From: Arthrinium phaeospermum
Lineage: Eukaryota > Ascomycota > Sordariomycetes > Amphisphaeriales > Apiosporaceae
Reading direction: 5' to 3'
NCBI GenBank assembly: GCA_006503535.1
Contig: QYRS01000001.1
Location: 558,001 to 622,000, forward strand
Length of the DNA: 64,000 bases
Shown in pieces: positions 1 through 9,486 of this stretch. The notes beneath the pieces were generated by a model that was given only the letters and a program-made list of their open reading frames with translations, did not search any database and was not told the origin of the DNA. The position numbers and the translations under genes are program-made. Each line of letters opens with the position of its first letter. Positions within the stretch are counted from its first letter, which is position 1.

Positions 1-663
1 CGCTGCAAGGGAAACTTCCGGGACAATCAATGCGGCGGCCCCCGAGAGCCCTCATCAATTCCTAACCCATTTTACCCCCATCCCCAAACCAGATTGGGTA
101 GGTCGTCATCCTCCAGTGGGCACTGCGATGTCGTTGAAGGCGGGCAGACGGACTTAAGTCCGTGCCAGAAAGTGCGAAAAGGGTGGAGAAGGGTCCATTA
201 GGTTAGTGGCCTGCACGCACGCTTAGCTTGCCAACACAGCTCTGGCGGGGTTCGCGGACAACTGGCGGAGATAGCATGCGGCTGAGGTCCGGATATATCC
301 ATCGCAAAAAGAGCGACCGGACTTTTGAGTCGCGATCTTGACCTAGGAATTCTAGGAGTAGTCGCGACACAGTTTGGAGAGGAGGAAATGGGGTCTAGAA
401 TAGCCAGAGTCATAATGGTATAACTCATCTGCATGGGGAGAAAGAAGCCGCAGGTCAACTGATCGTCATATATAAGACGAGCAACGCCCGCTGCCATTAT
501 AACCATCATATCGAGCATCACCACCATCTCTCTCAAGCCTGATCAAGAAGATATACTCAAAACGAATCATCGTTGTTGATAATACATCTATTGGCATTGC
601 GACGTACCTTATCTTCATCTCCAAAACCCCACATACGCACGCCTTCACTTGGAAAAGTCCATC
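1..663. other. 5' flank, no supported gene
   Basis: I see no reading frame here that I can defend. Short frames on the minus strand are not supported by any motif. The last 150 bases before 664 are CT-rich and A-rich, as expected for the promoter and 5' UTR of the following aldo/keto reductase. Confidence 0.4.
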
Positions 664-1798
664 ATGCCCCAAATCACCGGCAAAGAAATCGGCCCCATCG
701 GCTACGGCATGATGGGACTGGCGATCAAGCCCGACCAAGCCTTCGAGGCGCTGGACTCGGCCCTGGAGCAGGGCTGCAACTTCTGGAACGGGGGCGAGTT
801 CTACGGGCCCCCGGACGGGAACTCCCTGGCGCTCCTAGAAAAGTACCTGGCCGCGCGCCCCGAGGGGACCGCGGACAAGATCGTGCTGTCAGTGAAGGGG
901 TGTTTCTCGGCCGCCACCATGACGACCGACTGCAGCCCCGAGGCGGTCCGCCGCAGCATCGACGGGTGCCTCGCCCAGCTCAAGGGCCGCAAGACCAAGA
1001 TCGACATTTTCCAGTGCGCCCGCCGCGACCCCAACGTCCCGCTTGAGGTCACCCTTGGCGTCATTGAGAACGAGTACGTCAAGACGGGTAAGGTCGGCGG
1101 CATCGGCCTGAGCGAGGTGCGCGCCGAGACTATTCACGAGGCGGTCAAGGTGGCTACCATCGCCGCAGTTGAGGTTGAGCTGTCGCTGTAAGTTAATGTC
1201 CTTGATGTGTCCACCTACCTCGAAACAGTGATCCCAGCAGATCAGCAACCCTTGATCACCTCCTCAACGCAATCCCTAGTAAACTGATAACTAACGAAGC
1301 TGCAGCTGGTCAACCGACATCCTCACCAACGGTGTGGCTGCCGCGTGCGCGCAGTACGGCATCCCCATCGTGGCATACTCACCCGTGGGGCGTGGCCTGC
1401 TGTCAGGCCAATATCAGTCGTGGGCGGACGTGGAGAAGGCCGCAGAGACGAGCCCCGTGGTGAAGATGTCGCCCCGGTTTGCGAAGGAGAACTTCAACAC
1501 CAACCTGGAACTGGTGCGCCGCGTCAAGACCATCGCCGACGCGAAAGGGTGCACCCCAGCGCAGCTGGCCATCAACTGGACTCGGGCTCTGCACCAGTTC
1601 TCGTCGTCGCTGAAGCAGGCGATGCCGGCAGGGGCTATTGTCGTGCCCATCCCCGGCTCGTCGTTGCCCGAGCGTGTGGTCGAGAACTCATCCGTGATTG
1701 AGCTGTCGGAGGACGAGATGAAGCAGATTGACGAGGTCCTCGACAAGTTCGTGCCGGCTGGGGACAGATACCCGAGCTCGGTCCCAACCAATACCTAG
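664..1798 (+). CDS. aldo/keto reductase, pyridoxal reductase-like
   Basis: Two exons, 664-1187 and 1306-1798, join across a 118-nt intron (GTAAGT donor, GCAG acceptor) to give 338 residues. The N-terminus reads MPQITGKEIGPIGYGMMGL and contains the GxGxMGL strand typical of pyridoxal reductases such as fission yeast Plr1 (333 residues). Next come F-WNGGEFYG, which holds the conserved catalytic Tyr, and IDIFQCAR at the strand where many AKRs have a Lys or Arg. The C-terminal half has the family's cofactor-loop pattern IVPIPGSS (here VVPIPGSS). The family uses NADPH to reduce pyridoxal to pyridoxine in vitamin B6 salvage, probably in the cytosol. The start at 664 is the first ATG; upstream in-frame codons are not ATG. 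Other AKR substrates cannot be excluded. Confidence 0.85.
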
Positions 1799-4184
1799 AT
1801 GAGTAACAGGGGATGAGCCGAGCGGGTAGGGCGCGAGAGAAGGGGAAGTGTGCGCGGTATTGGGCGATTGAGCTGGTATATAGCGCAGGCAGATCGCAAT
1901 TGTATGATAACCCTCCTCCTACAAAACCCCCATTATGACATCAAGTCAATACATGGAAACGCCACAAGTGTCCATGTTGCTAGTACTGTGTGGTCTCGGA
2001 TCAGACGTGTCAGCACATAAGAAAAAGCACGGGTCTCTTATCGCAACAGTCCCCGGTATCCTTGGCCATCTGACACTTATCGACTTCGCTCTCGCCCGCT
2101 GCCCGCTGTGACATCCTGCAGCCATGCTACATGATGCGCGTCTCCCTCCATCTTGGGGAAAATAGCCCAAGAGTGGTGTCAACTAAAAGGTAAAATGACC
2201 ATTAGCTTGCCATTTGCCGAACCCGTGTCTTTTCATCTGGGCTGGAACTATTGCTGATTTCCCATCTCTGGTGAACAAGCACTTGGTTCCTGGTGGTTCC
2301 TATGGTCAGCAGGACACCCAACCGAGAAGAGGAACATGTAGCAGTAGCGCTGCGAACGGTATGGCTGAAGACTAGAAGCTTTCTCTAAAAAGGGCGACAC
2401 CGCCGCCAATCGCCTAGCTCGCGTGGCACTACCACTACCACCTGCAGCTGGTGTGCGTCGCCCGCTGCAGGTGTTGATTCTGCCCCAACTGTTTTTGCTC
2501 GTGTGATGCATAAACGTGGTAATTATGCGGTCGGTCGCAAAAAGTATGTTGGCCAGTGGGGTTGGGCCAAGTTCCACCCCCGCACTGCCTGCGTGCTTGG
2601 CAAGAACAGGCTGGTCCAGGTCGGTTTTCAGGCCGTGTTGATCATCGCCGAGGGAAGAGAGGGCACCCCCTTCAGGATTCAATACATGATGCTATAAAGT
2701 GCCAAAAGGGTACTAAGATGGAAAAGCAGATCTGGAAGAACGATAATAACAACTTCGATACGATTTGCGGAAAATAAAATACTTCACTCCGGTGAAGTTA
2801 TTGACAGAAAAAGATCGAGGCTCAGCGGTTGGAGGGGTCGGCGCAACGCCAAAAGGCACAAGCGTGTTTACAAGGGTCCTTCCAATCTGGCAGCTGCGGG
2901 CCCTGGTTAGGTAGGCGGCTTGCACCTTCCAGCCGGTCCCAGTCTCCCAGAGGGCTAGCGGAACAGAAAGTTCAAGAACCTTTGAGATGACGGGTTGGGA
3001 GATGGGATGATTGATTAGACGGACACCAGAACACGAAAGGAACGATTACTATGCTCGTCATACTTTCGCCATTGACAACATGCAATAAATAACATGTCAG
3101 CCATGCGGCGATACCATCTCACAGCCCGCCGTCTATTCCGTCAATACCAAGATGGGCAGGGCAGTCTAAGCCCGTTTGCTACTCTGAGTAAGAAATCCTG
3201 CAGGGTAGGGCAGTAGGCAGGGGACCGACCCTGTTGCCTGTCGCTCTGGGGGGCCCACGACGACGATCGGCCCTGATCAGCCGGTGCCATTCCATCCCTT
3301 AGCAGCTTTTACCCCAGAAACAAGTGCGCGGTCGCCCACTTTCTTTGTCCACCTAGTCTCAATCCACCTGGAATTATCGAATTGCTGAAACTACACACAA
3401 CGAAGGCTGTAAGGGATGGCAAAGACGAGAAATGACGATACCAAGGGACGCCTTGCCTTGGGAGCTTGGCCAGAAGCTCAACTCTCGGGCTGACAGCATG
3501 ACCTGCAGCCTGGAACCGTTTTTCTTTCTTTCCCACTGGGGCTTTGGCTTTACGGTTCTTGGCGTAGGCTGCGAAATTACAGCTGAAAGGCCTAGTACAA
3601 GCGCCAATGATAACAATGACCTGCACTATATACATTGCATGGCGGCACTTTACCCGGAAGAAGCAGGTCAGCCTGCATGGGACCGGCAACCAGCAGTCAT
3701 CATTGCTACAGTATGCGCTGTGTTGTGTCTGCCGATGCCGTGCCAGCGCGCAAGCCGCATGCAGGCATAGGTACATACATATTTGAGTCCTATGGCCCCT
3801 CCCGCCCCAGCCTTCCACCCATCCTGGCTCATCGGCGACCTGACCTTCCATTTACTTACTGACATATGACGGAGATCTTTCCTTTTGCTCGCTTCGGCTG
3901 CTCGTCTCCCAAGACGCTCGCACAACCTCTCTCTTCTCGCTTTCTCTCCATCTGTGCCCTTCACTTCTTCGCCAACAATTAGAAAACGAGAGGAACATTA
4001 CCGTATATATTTCTTCATTGCTCGACTCATATACCACCACAATATACCCCATTTATATCCAGGCCATCACCAGGATAAATCCCTCTTGACCCGGCAGACT
4101 GGAATTCCCTCGCATTGCCAGTCGCTCGCCCACTTTTGCTGTCAGGGAAATCACCCCGCGAAACCCTGGGAACATCCCGCCAAA
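1799..4184. other. 2.4-kb intergenic region
   Basis: No frame here shows domain motifs, an ATG plus clean splice signals, or clear coding bias. The segment from about 3850 to 4184 is CT-rich and likely carries the promoter and 5' UTR of the membrane-protein gene at 4185. Confidence 0.4.
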
Positions 4185-4845
4185 ATGACGATCTCCACCA
4201 CTGCAGCACATTTTGTGCCTCTCTACACTACCAGCGAGAAGATCTTAATTGCCACATCGAGCTTCAGTCTCACCGTCTCCGTCGTCACGGAGCTGCTTCT
4301 CTTCTATATTTTGCACAAGGGCACTTTCAAGGTGTGTATTACGCCCATGTTTTCCTGAAATAGTGCATTGCGCTCGCTGTGCGTGCCTATCCCATGCTAA
4401 CAAAAGTTGCCGTCGCACGTAGACCAAACTACGACTACGCTCGCTGCTGCTGACTGTCCTGTCGGCCAACTGCCTTCTCTCCTTCTCGGCTTTCGTCTTC
4501 GTCGCCCTCGTGAATCATTTACCCATCGCCAACAGGACGCCCGACCTCGCGGGCGTCCGGTGGAACCTGGCCCTGGAGCTGCCCTCCAGCCTGCGCCTGG
4601 CCCTCGGCGCTCAGCGGAGCCGGTGGTCCGTCTCGCTTGTTGCGTCGCAATGGCTCTGCCTGCTAGTGTTTTTGCTGTCGGCTGTCCTTTTCACTTCGGC
4701 CTGGTTCGACCTCAAGACCGAGACGATCGATGACGAGGAAGCTGCTCCTAGCAACAGCAACAGGAAGACCAACCGCCGCCGCGCATGCTGCTGCTCGGGC
4801 AATGAAAAGAAGCAATTTGGAGAGAAAGGCCCGATTTACCTATGA
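4185..4845 (+). CDS. small multi-pass membrane protein, unknown function
   Basis: Exon 1 (4185-4331) and exon 2 (4423-4845) are separated by a 91-nt intron with a GTGTGT donor and a CGTAG acceptor. The product is 189 residues. Residues 18-45 form a hydrophobic segment ending in FYILHKGTFK. A second segment follows the splice junction (LLLTVLSANCLLSFSAFVFVALV), and a third lies near residues 125-150 (LCLLVFLLSAVLFTSAWF). The tail is hydrophilic, with a Cys/Arg cluster (RRRACCC) and a charged end. I do not recognise the family. The predicted topology is three membrane spans with a cytosolic basic tail; the Cys cluster could be palmitoylated, which is inference only. Confidence 0.65.
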
Positions 4846-6215
4846 AATATCACAATTTACGACGCAGAAGATACCCAATTACAGGCAACGAATAACGTAG
4901 CCGATAATATACATTTTATCATCATGTTCCCGTTGTCAATGCCCCCGTTCAGTGATTCTCAACTGCTCGAACATCTAAATGCCTTTCTTACCAGCTCCCT
5001 TCCTTCCCTGGTTCCGATTCGCTTAGCCGGATATGTCTGGTCAGGCGGCTATCGAAGCGAGGCCTTAGGTTCTCGCTGGACTGGCCTGAATTCCGTTAGC
5101 CCATGCCCCTCCACACTGAACATACGTGTCTTGCCAGTTGGTTGAGACATGGTCGCACCCAGCCAGGTGGGCTTGCGGACTAACGTCACAAGAACCCAGC
5201 TGTCTCACTCTGAAAACAGAAAGGATTTCGATATTGGGATTCCCCATCACCGCCTACGTAATCGCATACGGCTGGGAAAACCCGTTTGTGCATCGGAACC
5301 GGGCCTAGCGACATCAAAACGTCTGAACATAAAGAGAAACATGTCTGCGAACTTGCTGCATCTGTCTTTTCTCTGCGTTGGTAAACTTTATCTGCTTACT
5401 CGGTTTCCCACCGCGCAGGCCAACCTACATGACCTCCATCTTCTAACCTCAGAAGAGGGCATGATTTCTTATCTTACCCTGCCAGTCCTCGTTCCGGCTG
5501 TGGTCCACGGCCAATGGATTATGGCGGGAGTCTGAGCTACCCATCATCTGGAAATTCCAAAGGCCGGCATTTCTTCTTCATAATGGCAAATTTCATGTTG
5601 GAATAGGCTCTTTGTTAGTATAAAATGATCACAGTAGGTAGAGTTGCAAATATTGTATTGAATGGGATATACGTAGGTATGCTGCTATTCGGGTAGGCCA
5701 AGTAAGAGCCCCATGCAAATCGTCCCAGCACTCCTCCCTCATATCCAACAATTTGCCATATGCGTGCCACCGACTTCATCGCAACTGAAAGATCCCAAAC
5801 CCCATACATTTGGATAGCGGTGTACAGTGTGATGATGAGTCCTGGAGCTGCTGCTGTACGTTTGTCAGTGTGGTTTAGAAGTGTATGAAACTTCTAGAAT
5901 TGCACACTGAGTATTGCACAGTTAAACGTAAAGCCTGCTAGTGATTTCCTATCACCAGCAGACAATTTTGCAACGCGTGGAGCGTTGCGAGTGTAACCAC
6001 AATTGTATATTCCTTCAAATCAAGCTGCCACAGACCTTTCCTCGCCATATTCGATGACAAGCCTTCCCGTCCATGCTTTGCTGCGATACTTATATGCCCT
6101 AATCCTTCGCTTGGTCTCCTTATCCGTTGTCGCTTGATTTCCTTCACCGTCGTAGTTTGGTCTCCTAATTCATTGTATTGCAAAAAGAAAAAGATATGAA
6201 ACGTAAATTGGTCTC
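4846..6215. other. intergenic region with decayed short repeats near its right end
   Basis: A 128-codon ATG-initiated frame on the plus strand (5149-5535) has no recognisable motif and I do not call it. Between about 6110 and 6230 the phrase TTGGTCTCCTWATYC recurs three times (near 6112, 6159 and 6209) about 50 bases apart. On the minus strand these lie downstream of the repeat ORF at 6216-6506 and look like decayed continuations of a repetitive sequence. Confidence 0.4.
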
Positions 6216-6506
6216 CTAATCCATCGTAGTTTGGTTGATGTGAGTGTGTCGTAAATCGGGGTCAATCCATTCGATGAGGTACACATCAATGGCACTTAAA
6301 GCCCGTGCCGTGTGATCCTCTGGTAGGTTAGAAGGAACATGGTCGACGCGAATATTTCGTATGTCGGGGTCAATCCATTCGATGAGATATACCTCAATGG
6401 CACTCAGGGACCGTGGCGTCTGATCTTCTGGTACGCTCGAGGGAACATGGACTTCCCATTGAAGAAGAGGAAAGGGGCGTTGCCTATGCTTTAGTGTCAG
6501 TTGCAT
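6216..6506 (-). CDS. hypothetical protein made of two 36-residue repeats (possible gene fragment)
   Basis: An ATG-initiated 96-codon frame runs leftwards from 6506. After about 20 residues it consists of two tandem units of 36 residues (108 bp). They share the pattern HVPSxxPEDxTxRxLSAI followed by VYLIEWIDPD. Differences between units are mostly conservative (E/D, I/L, Q/H), which suggests the repeat was once under protein-level selection. I do not recognise the domain. It may be the 3' exon of a gene whose upstream part lies at 6549-6931, or a decayed remnant; stops in all frames lie between the two pieces unless an intron removes them. Confidence 0.3.
   Translation of the reverse strand: MQLTLKHRQRPFPLLQWEVHVPSSVPEDQTPRSLSAIEVYLIEWIDPDIRNIRVDHVPSNLPEDHTARALSAIDVYLIEWIDPDLRHTHINQTTMD
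6257..6472 (-). repeat. two 108-bp tandem repeat units, coding frame kept
   Basis: The word CGGGGTCAATCCATTCGATG occurs at 6257 and again at 6365, setting a period of 108 bp (36 codons). The two units are clearly related along their length, and read on the minus strand they keep one frame. Confidence 0.75.
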
Positions 6507-6548
6507 CTTCTCATGCTATGATTTCATGGAAGTTACTTTAACTTCAGG

Positions 6549-6931
6549 TCAGTTTCTCTGTGAACACGGCCGGCATTGTTTTCTCGTTGGCCTTGTTGTG
6601 CGTGCCTTGCCGAGCTACATAGAAAGTTGAAGTGTCAGGAGGCTGTGCATATCAATGCAACATGGTGCAGAGTACTTACCATTCTGACTGCGTCCCCCTC
6701 TGTCCAAATGGAAACTCCTTGAAGAGCAAATACCACCCAGTAATGAGGCAATATTTCATCGTCTCCACCACAAGGATGGCTCTCAAAATTTGATCCAGAT
6801 CGGACCAAAACGGTGGTTTGACCATCAATAATCAAATAGGCCCCGAGGCGTCTGTCATCTGTAGGATCAATCTCGTCGCTGTCCTTCTTCCGTCCTGTTC
6901 CAACTCGGTCATGTGATACGCGATGTTTGTT
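6549..6931 (-). other. open frame continuing the zinc-finger frame after a stop codon
   Basis: Downstream of the TAA that ends the C2H2 gene, the same minus-strand frame stays open to 6680. It encodes a sequence of ordinary protein composition containing DPTDDRRLGAYLIIDGQTTV and HPCGGDDEILPHYWVVFALQ. A good intron follows (6615-6679, donor GTAAGT, acceptor TGTAG), and the joined frame then stops at 6549. There is no ATG near its start. It could be a former C-terminal domain of the zinc-finger protein cut off by a premature stop, a separate exon reached by splicing, or chance. I do not recognise the sequence. Confidence 0.3.
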
Positions 6932-8070
6932 TTATACAGTTTCAGGGGTTTGCTTCGCCGTTTGAACTGGCTTCACTTTGCATAATTCGATGTGGGCTCT
7001 ATGTGTTTCAATCTCTTGCTCCTCGTTTCCACATAGACACGCGAAAGGGCTTGGTCGCACCCGATTAGCTTTGGCATGTCGCGATTTCAAGTGTTTGCGG
7101 TGGTGATCCTTGTGTGCGTTGAGCTTCCCGCAAGAGCAGCGAAACTGCCGTGCGTCAGGAGACCTGTGGGTCTTGGTCATTTGATGCCGGTGCAGGTCTT
7201 TTTTGTCTTTGAAGCTCTCCGTACAACCGTTCAACTTGCATACGTGAGGACGGCTGTTGTGGCCCAATGCTTTTTGTTGCCTGGATTCATTTAGCGACAT
7301 ACTGTATTGCGGGCAGATAAACAAATGGGAACTAACAAGAGCGGCCCAGGCCTTGGTAGCCGGGGAATTTGTCTTTTCAGGGCCAAGTATGGAGCTGAAG
7401 GTATGGCATGCGGCGCCAAATGCCGCTCCTCTTGAGCTGGGGCTGGGGCATGCTGCATGGGTGAAGAGGGGGACACCGTGGATAAAATTGTGAAGGGGGT
7501 GGATGTCGACTCCGGCGTTGACTGTGTACTGCAATTGCTTTGAGAGTCAAGCCCAGATGTGGCCGACCACAAATCATGGCTGAATGGCCCACTGAGAGGA
7601 TCTGGGTCGAAGGCAGCATATTGAAGAGCGGGTTGGACATTTGGGTATGCGTTGAGCCCGCATGAATCAAAGGGGTTAATGATATTGTCAAGTGATATCA
7701 ATGAAGAAAGCACCGCGGGATCCCCGTCGAAAGAGCTGCCGTAGTTGTAAAGCGAAGGATCTTGCTGAAGCTGAATATGATTGTGAATGCCCTGACTGTA
7801 TGTGTTTTGCGCGTATGGTGACCAAGGGTGAACTGGTGGGTATGGACATGGAGTGGACGAGGCAGAGCCTTCACTACCGTGGCTGACACCAAAATCAGGA
7901 AGCGAAACCCCGAGATCCTGACCTGTTGTGTCCCACGATGGCAAATAGCTCCCATCTTCTGATCCAACTCCATTGCTGAGAAAGCGGCTATCAGGATGCC
8001 AGATCCCCCCAGGGGAGTCTTTTCTTATGCGATGATCATATTGCTGCCCAGAGATTGTAGAAGCCCCAGT
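6932..8070 (-). CDS. C2H2-type zinc-finger protein, N-terminus uncertain
   Basis: Two frames on the minus strand join across a 56-nt intron at 7281-7336 (donor GTTAGT, branch-like GCTAAAT, acceptor CCAG). Exon 1 encodes a Ser/Pro/Tyr/Gln-rich region typical of fungal activation domains. Exon 2 carries the zinc-binding part: HVCKLNGCTESFKDKKDLHR with a following H-x4-H gives a C-x4-C-x12-H-x4-H finger, then a short CSCG finger with HRKHLKSRH, then a FACLCG segment with H and C ligands. This fits a nuclear DNA-binding regulator, target unknown. Exon 1 stays open upstream to 8070 with no ATG in frame and begins after a CCCTAG acceptor-like site, so another 5' exon probably exists. Confidence 0.6.
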
Positions 8071-8073
8071 CTA

Positions 8074-9001
8074 GGGGCGGTAAAGCTCTGTCAGGAAATG
8101 GGTGCTTGGGTATCAACCCCCTAGTAACACGGTAAGCATTGACCTGCGACCAAATGACAATTTGCAATGAGATACCATATAACACATTGCTTCAAACTCT
8201 TACCTATGTCCTTGTTGCTATTGCAAACCAATCCTCCCCCGCAACTTCCTTGGGAAGAAGAAAAGAAGGGAGGTAAGATTGAAGAATTCTCAAAAAACGA
8301 AAACTTATCTCTCCGATGGGACTCCAAGCCATCGTTAGCCTGTTGTACAAGCACAACGAGATACATGGGTTGACAAGGCAAACTGAACAAAGTAGAATTT
8401 GAGGCCGCCTATCAAATGCATAGAGTACCAACATTTCTTATTCCGGGGGCCACCAATGATGAGGTTTTCGCTACCAGATACCTTGCTTACGTGCATATGG
8501 GCCACCAATCGTGGCCTTAGTCTCGTCTTCGCCCAGAGATGGGCCACCAGTGAATAACTTGAGTGCTAAATTATCCTGATCGGGAACGCCTCGATCCGAG
8601 TGCCCCCGCAAGCCTTATGGGGGCCACCTATCGGCGAGCATACAGATAGACGATATTCTTGTTTGGGCAACAAAGGCCGCCTATTAGGAACCAGAGCGGA
8701 CTACTGTTGACATAGATAGAAACGAAGGCCACCAACAACAGAATGTTGACAAGAAAGTGGTGCTGGCTGAGATGACAGCTCTGCTGGACTAAGAGACCAA
8801 ATCCGATGGTCAATGGCACGATTTGCAAATATAAGTAGATCTCCAGAGAGGCCTCTGGACTCACTTGGCCATGTTATCATCAAAGCTTTGTGAACCTTTC
8901 GGATTGAATGTCAAGAAAAAAAACACATCAAAGTATCGCCTCACGGTATGTCACAATAGTGTCCCGTTCCCTTGGGCAGAAGGACTGATGACGCAAGGTT
9001 A
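8074..9001. other. intergenic region containing a decamer array
   Basis: Apart from the repeated GGCCRCCWAT word described separately, I see no gene. Minus-strand frames in 8335-8864 contain hydrophobic stretches with a recurring Ile-Gly-Gly, but this is a by-product of the decamer, and stops interrupt them. Confidence 0.4.
8403..8736 (+). repeat. seven spaced copies of a GGCCRCCWAT-like decamer
   Basis: Copies start at 8403 (GGCCGCCTAT), 8448, 8500 (both GGCCACCAAT), 8542 (GGCCACCAGT), 8621 (GGCCACCTAT), 8675 (GGCCGCCTAT) and 8727 (GGCCACCAAC). Spacings are 45, 52, 42, 79, 54 and 52 bases. All copies have the same orientation and the sequence between them is not obviously repeated. The array sits in the gap between the zinc-finger gene and the 572-residue gene. 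Its role is unknown. Confidence 0.7.
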
Positions 9002-9223
9002 ATGTTGCTCACCCCCAGTTTCGATATGCAAGACCAACAAAAACGATCACCCAGCCAACCAGATGAGAAAGAATCGAAGGCTGAATCCTTCAGCGATCCA
9101 ATGCAGCGCTACCTGTCTGGTTCGCCCAAAGATGACCCCTGGAATGCCTTGGGTATCCTGGCTCCACACAAGAAGAATAAGGCGAAATCCTCCAAGAGAA
9201 AAGAGAAGCAAAACAAGGCTTAG
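9002..9223 (+). CDS. possible small Lys-rich protein or 3' exon
   Basis: A 73-codon frame from the ATG at 9002 ends with a Lys-rich basic tail. It contains QDQQKRSPSQPDEKESKAES and KDDPWNALGILAPHKKNK. The composition is protein-like and the stop at 9223 is clean. A CCCCCAG just inside could instead be a splice acceptor, which would make this the last exon of something upstream. I know no family for it. Confidence 0.3.
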   Translation: MLLTPSFDMQDQQKRSPSQPDEKESKAESFSDPMQRYLSGSPKDDPWNALGILAPHKKNKAKSSKRKEKQNKA

Positions 9224-9486
9224 ATTGCCATCGCATGGAGCCTGCAGGTGTTAGTTGGCATTCATTCGGGTTTAGGTGGGGCTTACATCATGTACCGGTA
9301 CGAGGAGGAACCGCTCGATCGGAGCGTCAGTCAATTTAGATCTGGGCAGGTGAGGGGTGACCCGACTGAGTAATATGATTGATGTTCTGGACTTGGTTCT
9401 CTCAACTAATCCAATTATCAAACCGTATCTCTTTCGTCCATCTCTCTCATTCATCAGGTTTCACAAATAATCGAGTGATGTGATCA

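Noticed and set aside
2248..2682. 144-codon minus-strand frame
   Set aside because: It has no ATG at its start, no motif and no splice signals; kept only as part of the intergenic note.
5149..5535. 128-codon plus-strand ATG frame
   Set aside because: Composition is not clearly coding, and there is no domain, signal peptide or neighbouring exon to support it.
8403..8736. CRISPR-like array
   Set aside because: The repeated word is only ten bases long and imperfect, spacing is irregular and the organism is a eukaryote.
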